Source: Escarpia spicata (Eukaryota; Annelida; Polychaeta; Sabellida; Siboglinidae). From it: a DNA stretch of 64,000 nucleotides. Position numbers and translations under genes: made by a program. Positions 62,271 through 64,000 of this stretch are shown here, one piece after another. The DNA lies in assembly GCA_963995525.1 (NCBI GenBank), contig OZ023209.1, forward strand, positions 31,927,295 to 31,991,294, read 5' to 3'. The number at the start of each line of letters is the position of its first letter. The first letter of the stretch is position 1. The notes below the pieces were generated by a model. It saw nothing but the letters and a program-made list of their open reading frames with translations. It did no database searches and was not told where the DNA came from.

Positions 62271-62954
62271 CGAACATGATGACATCGTTCTACTTCCTTG
62301 TTGACCCAGTCACTGCTGAGCTGAGCCTAGGAGTGGTCAGTCATGGGTGACCGAACACACGGTCTGTGCTGGTGTTGCGGTCAATGCGGTGCCATACAAT
62401 ATGTAGCCGGGGCTGATAGCAATGACTGTATGAGTGCATACCACTGCTACATCCTGATTAACAAATCCACAGTACAGTTGCACATCGCTTTATGGCAATA
62501 CAGCCACCTTGCAACTAAGGTCACCCTAGGATAGGCACAAATTATTTCTGTAACAGTAAAGGATAGGAAGTTAGTTTCGCTAATAAAGTCACCTCGCTAT
62601 TCAAGTCACGTTTGCTCAGTCCCGAGGGTGACCTTAGTAGGTAGGTTCCACTGTGTTTGTGACACTGTGTGGCATACCCCAGTACAGGTGGGGCATGTGA
62701 CCCGCCCAGTTGGACCGAGTATTAAGTCAAACAGGCCTATTCTGCACATTAGCCAAAAATAGCTGTCCAGGACATGTCTCGTAAACTATGTGATTTTGGT
62801 ACAAATGCATGTATTATATCTCACCTCTCAATGTCCGGCTTACTTTCCTCGACAAATGATCCAAAACTAATAAGAATTAAAATTCATGCATTTACAAACT
62901 CGTAGATTCAATTACAATACGAGTCAAACTGACCTCCATTTGTGATGTTTTAAA
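62271..62954. other. LMLN 3' region and flank
   Basis: Probable 3' UTR followed by intergenic sequence. No other gene was recognised. Confidence 0.45.
62582..62587 (+). promoter_or_regulatory. Candidate polyadenylation signal AATAAA for LMLN
   Basis: First AATAAA noticed downstream of the stop (about 310 nt). Confidence 0.35.
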
Positions 62955-63668
62955 CTTACGCCAGGTGTGCCACACAGCGACAGTTGTCAGTTAAATCTTA
63001 CGCCAGGTGTGCCACACAGCGACAGTTGTCAGGTAAATCTTACGCCAGGTGTGCCACACAGCGACAGTTGTCAGGTAAATCTTACGCCAGGTGTGCCACA
63101 CAGCGACAGTTGTCAGGTAAATCTTACGCCAGGTGTGCCACACAGCGACAGTTGTCAGGTAAATCTTACGCCAGGTGTGCCACACAGCGACAGTTGTCAG
63201 GTAAATCTTACGCCAGGTGTGCCACACAGCGACAGTTGTCAGGTAAATCCTACGCCAGGTGTGCCACACAGCGACAGTTGTCAGGTAAATCTTACGCCAG
63301 GTGTGCCACACAGCGACAGTTGTCAGGTAAATCTTACGCCAGGTGTGCCACACAGCGACAGTTGTCAGGTAAATCCTACGCCAGGTGTGCCACACAGCGA
63401 CAGTTGTCAGGTAAATCTTACGCCAGGTGTGCCACACAGCGACAGTTGTCAGGTAAATCTTACGCCAGGTGTGCCACACAGCGACAGTTGTCAGGTAAAT
63501 CTTACGCCAGGTGTGCCACACAGCGACAGTTGTCAGGTAAATCTTACGCCAGGTGTGCCACACAGCGACAGTTGTCAGGTCAATCTTACGCCAGGTGTGC
63601 CACACAGCGACAGTTGTCAGGTAAATCTTACGCCAGGTGTGCCACACAGCGACAGTTGTCAGGTCAAT
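62955..63668 (+). repeat. 42-bp minisatellite, 17 copies
   Basis: The unit is TTACGCCAGGTGTGCCACAC plus AGCGACAGTTGTCAGGTAAATC. Copies are nearly identical. A T-to-C change occurs in two copies three units apart, and the last copies have GTCAATC. As 42 is divisible by three, frames on both strands stay open (for example VPHSDSCQVNLTPG, 14 residues per unit, 62967-63755). Each unit holds two AGGT sites, one being GTCAGGTAAAT, a near-consensus donor. Confidence 0.97.
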
Positions 63669-63689
63669 CAGTCATGGAGCATCGTGTTA

Positions 63690-63990
63690 CTCAGTTTATG
63701 CACCATCATTTGTGGGGCCATTATTCACCTGATACCAAGTGTGATACATTCATGATTGATACACCTGGTTCCAGTTGTACCATGTTGATGATACATCCAG
63801 TATTGAGTGTAACAAATATGTTTATGATAAGTCTGGTTACAGTGTTCATAATACATCAGATCCCTACTGTAACATGATACATGTCTTGTAGCATTCTGAT
63901 GATGTGCCCAATCTCAGGTAGATGATGCTGATGGTACATATGACCTATGTTCATAATACGTATGGTTCTATGTGTAACATCCAGATGGTA
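63690..63990 (+). repeat. Degenerate ~45-50-bp repeat after the 42-bp array
   Basis: TGATACA(C/T)C(T/A)GGTTCCAG-like, TGTAACA-like and TTCATAATAC blocks recur at irregular spacing up to the window end. Confidence 0.45.
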
Positions 63991-64000
63991 CAACATATCC

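Noticed and set aside
62967..63877. Secreted or structural 14-residue repeat protein
   Set aside because: Openness follows from the 42-bp period on both strands; no leader, no clear start. Kept only as a repeat and a finding.

Overview
The window is nuclear DNA from an animal, most likely an invertebrate bilaterian. The phylum is not certain; the mix of genes and retroelements would fit a spiralian. The reasons are: genes split by GT-AG introns, AT-rich non-coding DNA, many decayed LINE (non-LTR) retrotransposons, hAT-like and foldback DNA elements, and very abundant micro- and minisatellites. A run of exactly 200 N (8013-8212) looks like a scaffolding gap, so the left 8 kb and the right 56 kb may be separate contigs whose order is inferred.

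Left contig (1-8012): LINE fragments, a BED zinc-finger exon with a hAT-type terminus, and on the minus strand the 5' part of a cathepsin B-like cysteine protease gene (five exons, 6998 down to 3717). At least two, probably three, of its exons are frame-broken, and the second half of the enzyme is not in the window.

Right contig, 8.2-30 kb: a degenerate member of a repeated invertebrate protein family (minus), LINE relics on both strands, an unidentified terminal exon (12868-13057, minus), a ~660-bp foldback element, a lone B-box exon (14691-14868, minus), and a complete-looking five-exon B-box/coiled-coil/NHL (TRIM-like) gene at 18438-22165 (plus). Then come a CR1/L2-like LINE, two more candidate exons of unknown genes, foldback repeats and another LINE relic.

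Right contig, 30-62 kb: one long gene, a leishmanolysin-like zinc metallopeptidase (LMLN/invadolysin, M8). Sixteen exons are recognised from 30234 to 62270, with HExxHxxGF, the third zinc His, a Met-turn and a hydrophobic C-terminus. Only the N-terminal exon(s) are missing. Its introns hold a LINE (58.6-61.6 kb) and several large tandem arrays.

The most unusual signal is that several of these minisatellites are built from splice junctions. The arrays at 36.1-37.5 kb, 48.1-48.5 kb and 53.0-53.8 kb in LMLN, and at 19.1-19.5 kb in the TRIM-NHL gene, each start or end exactly at an exon boundary. Their units repeat the donor or acceptor together with some exon bases. The intron that splits the HExxH/GF active-site motif is mostly tandem repeat: ~23 copies of 61 bp carrying donor-like sites, then ~98 copies of 37 bp. 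A further 42-bp array (17 copies) lies 3' of LMLN.
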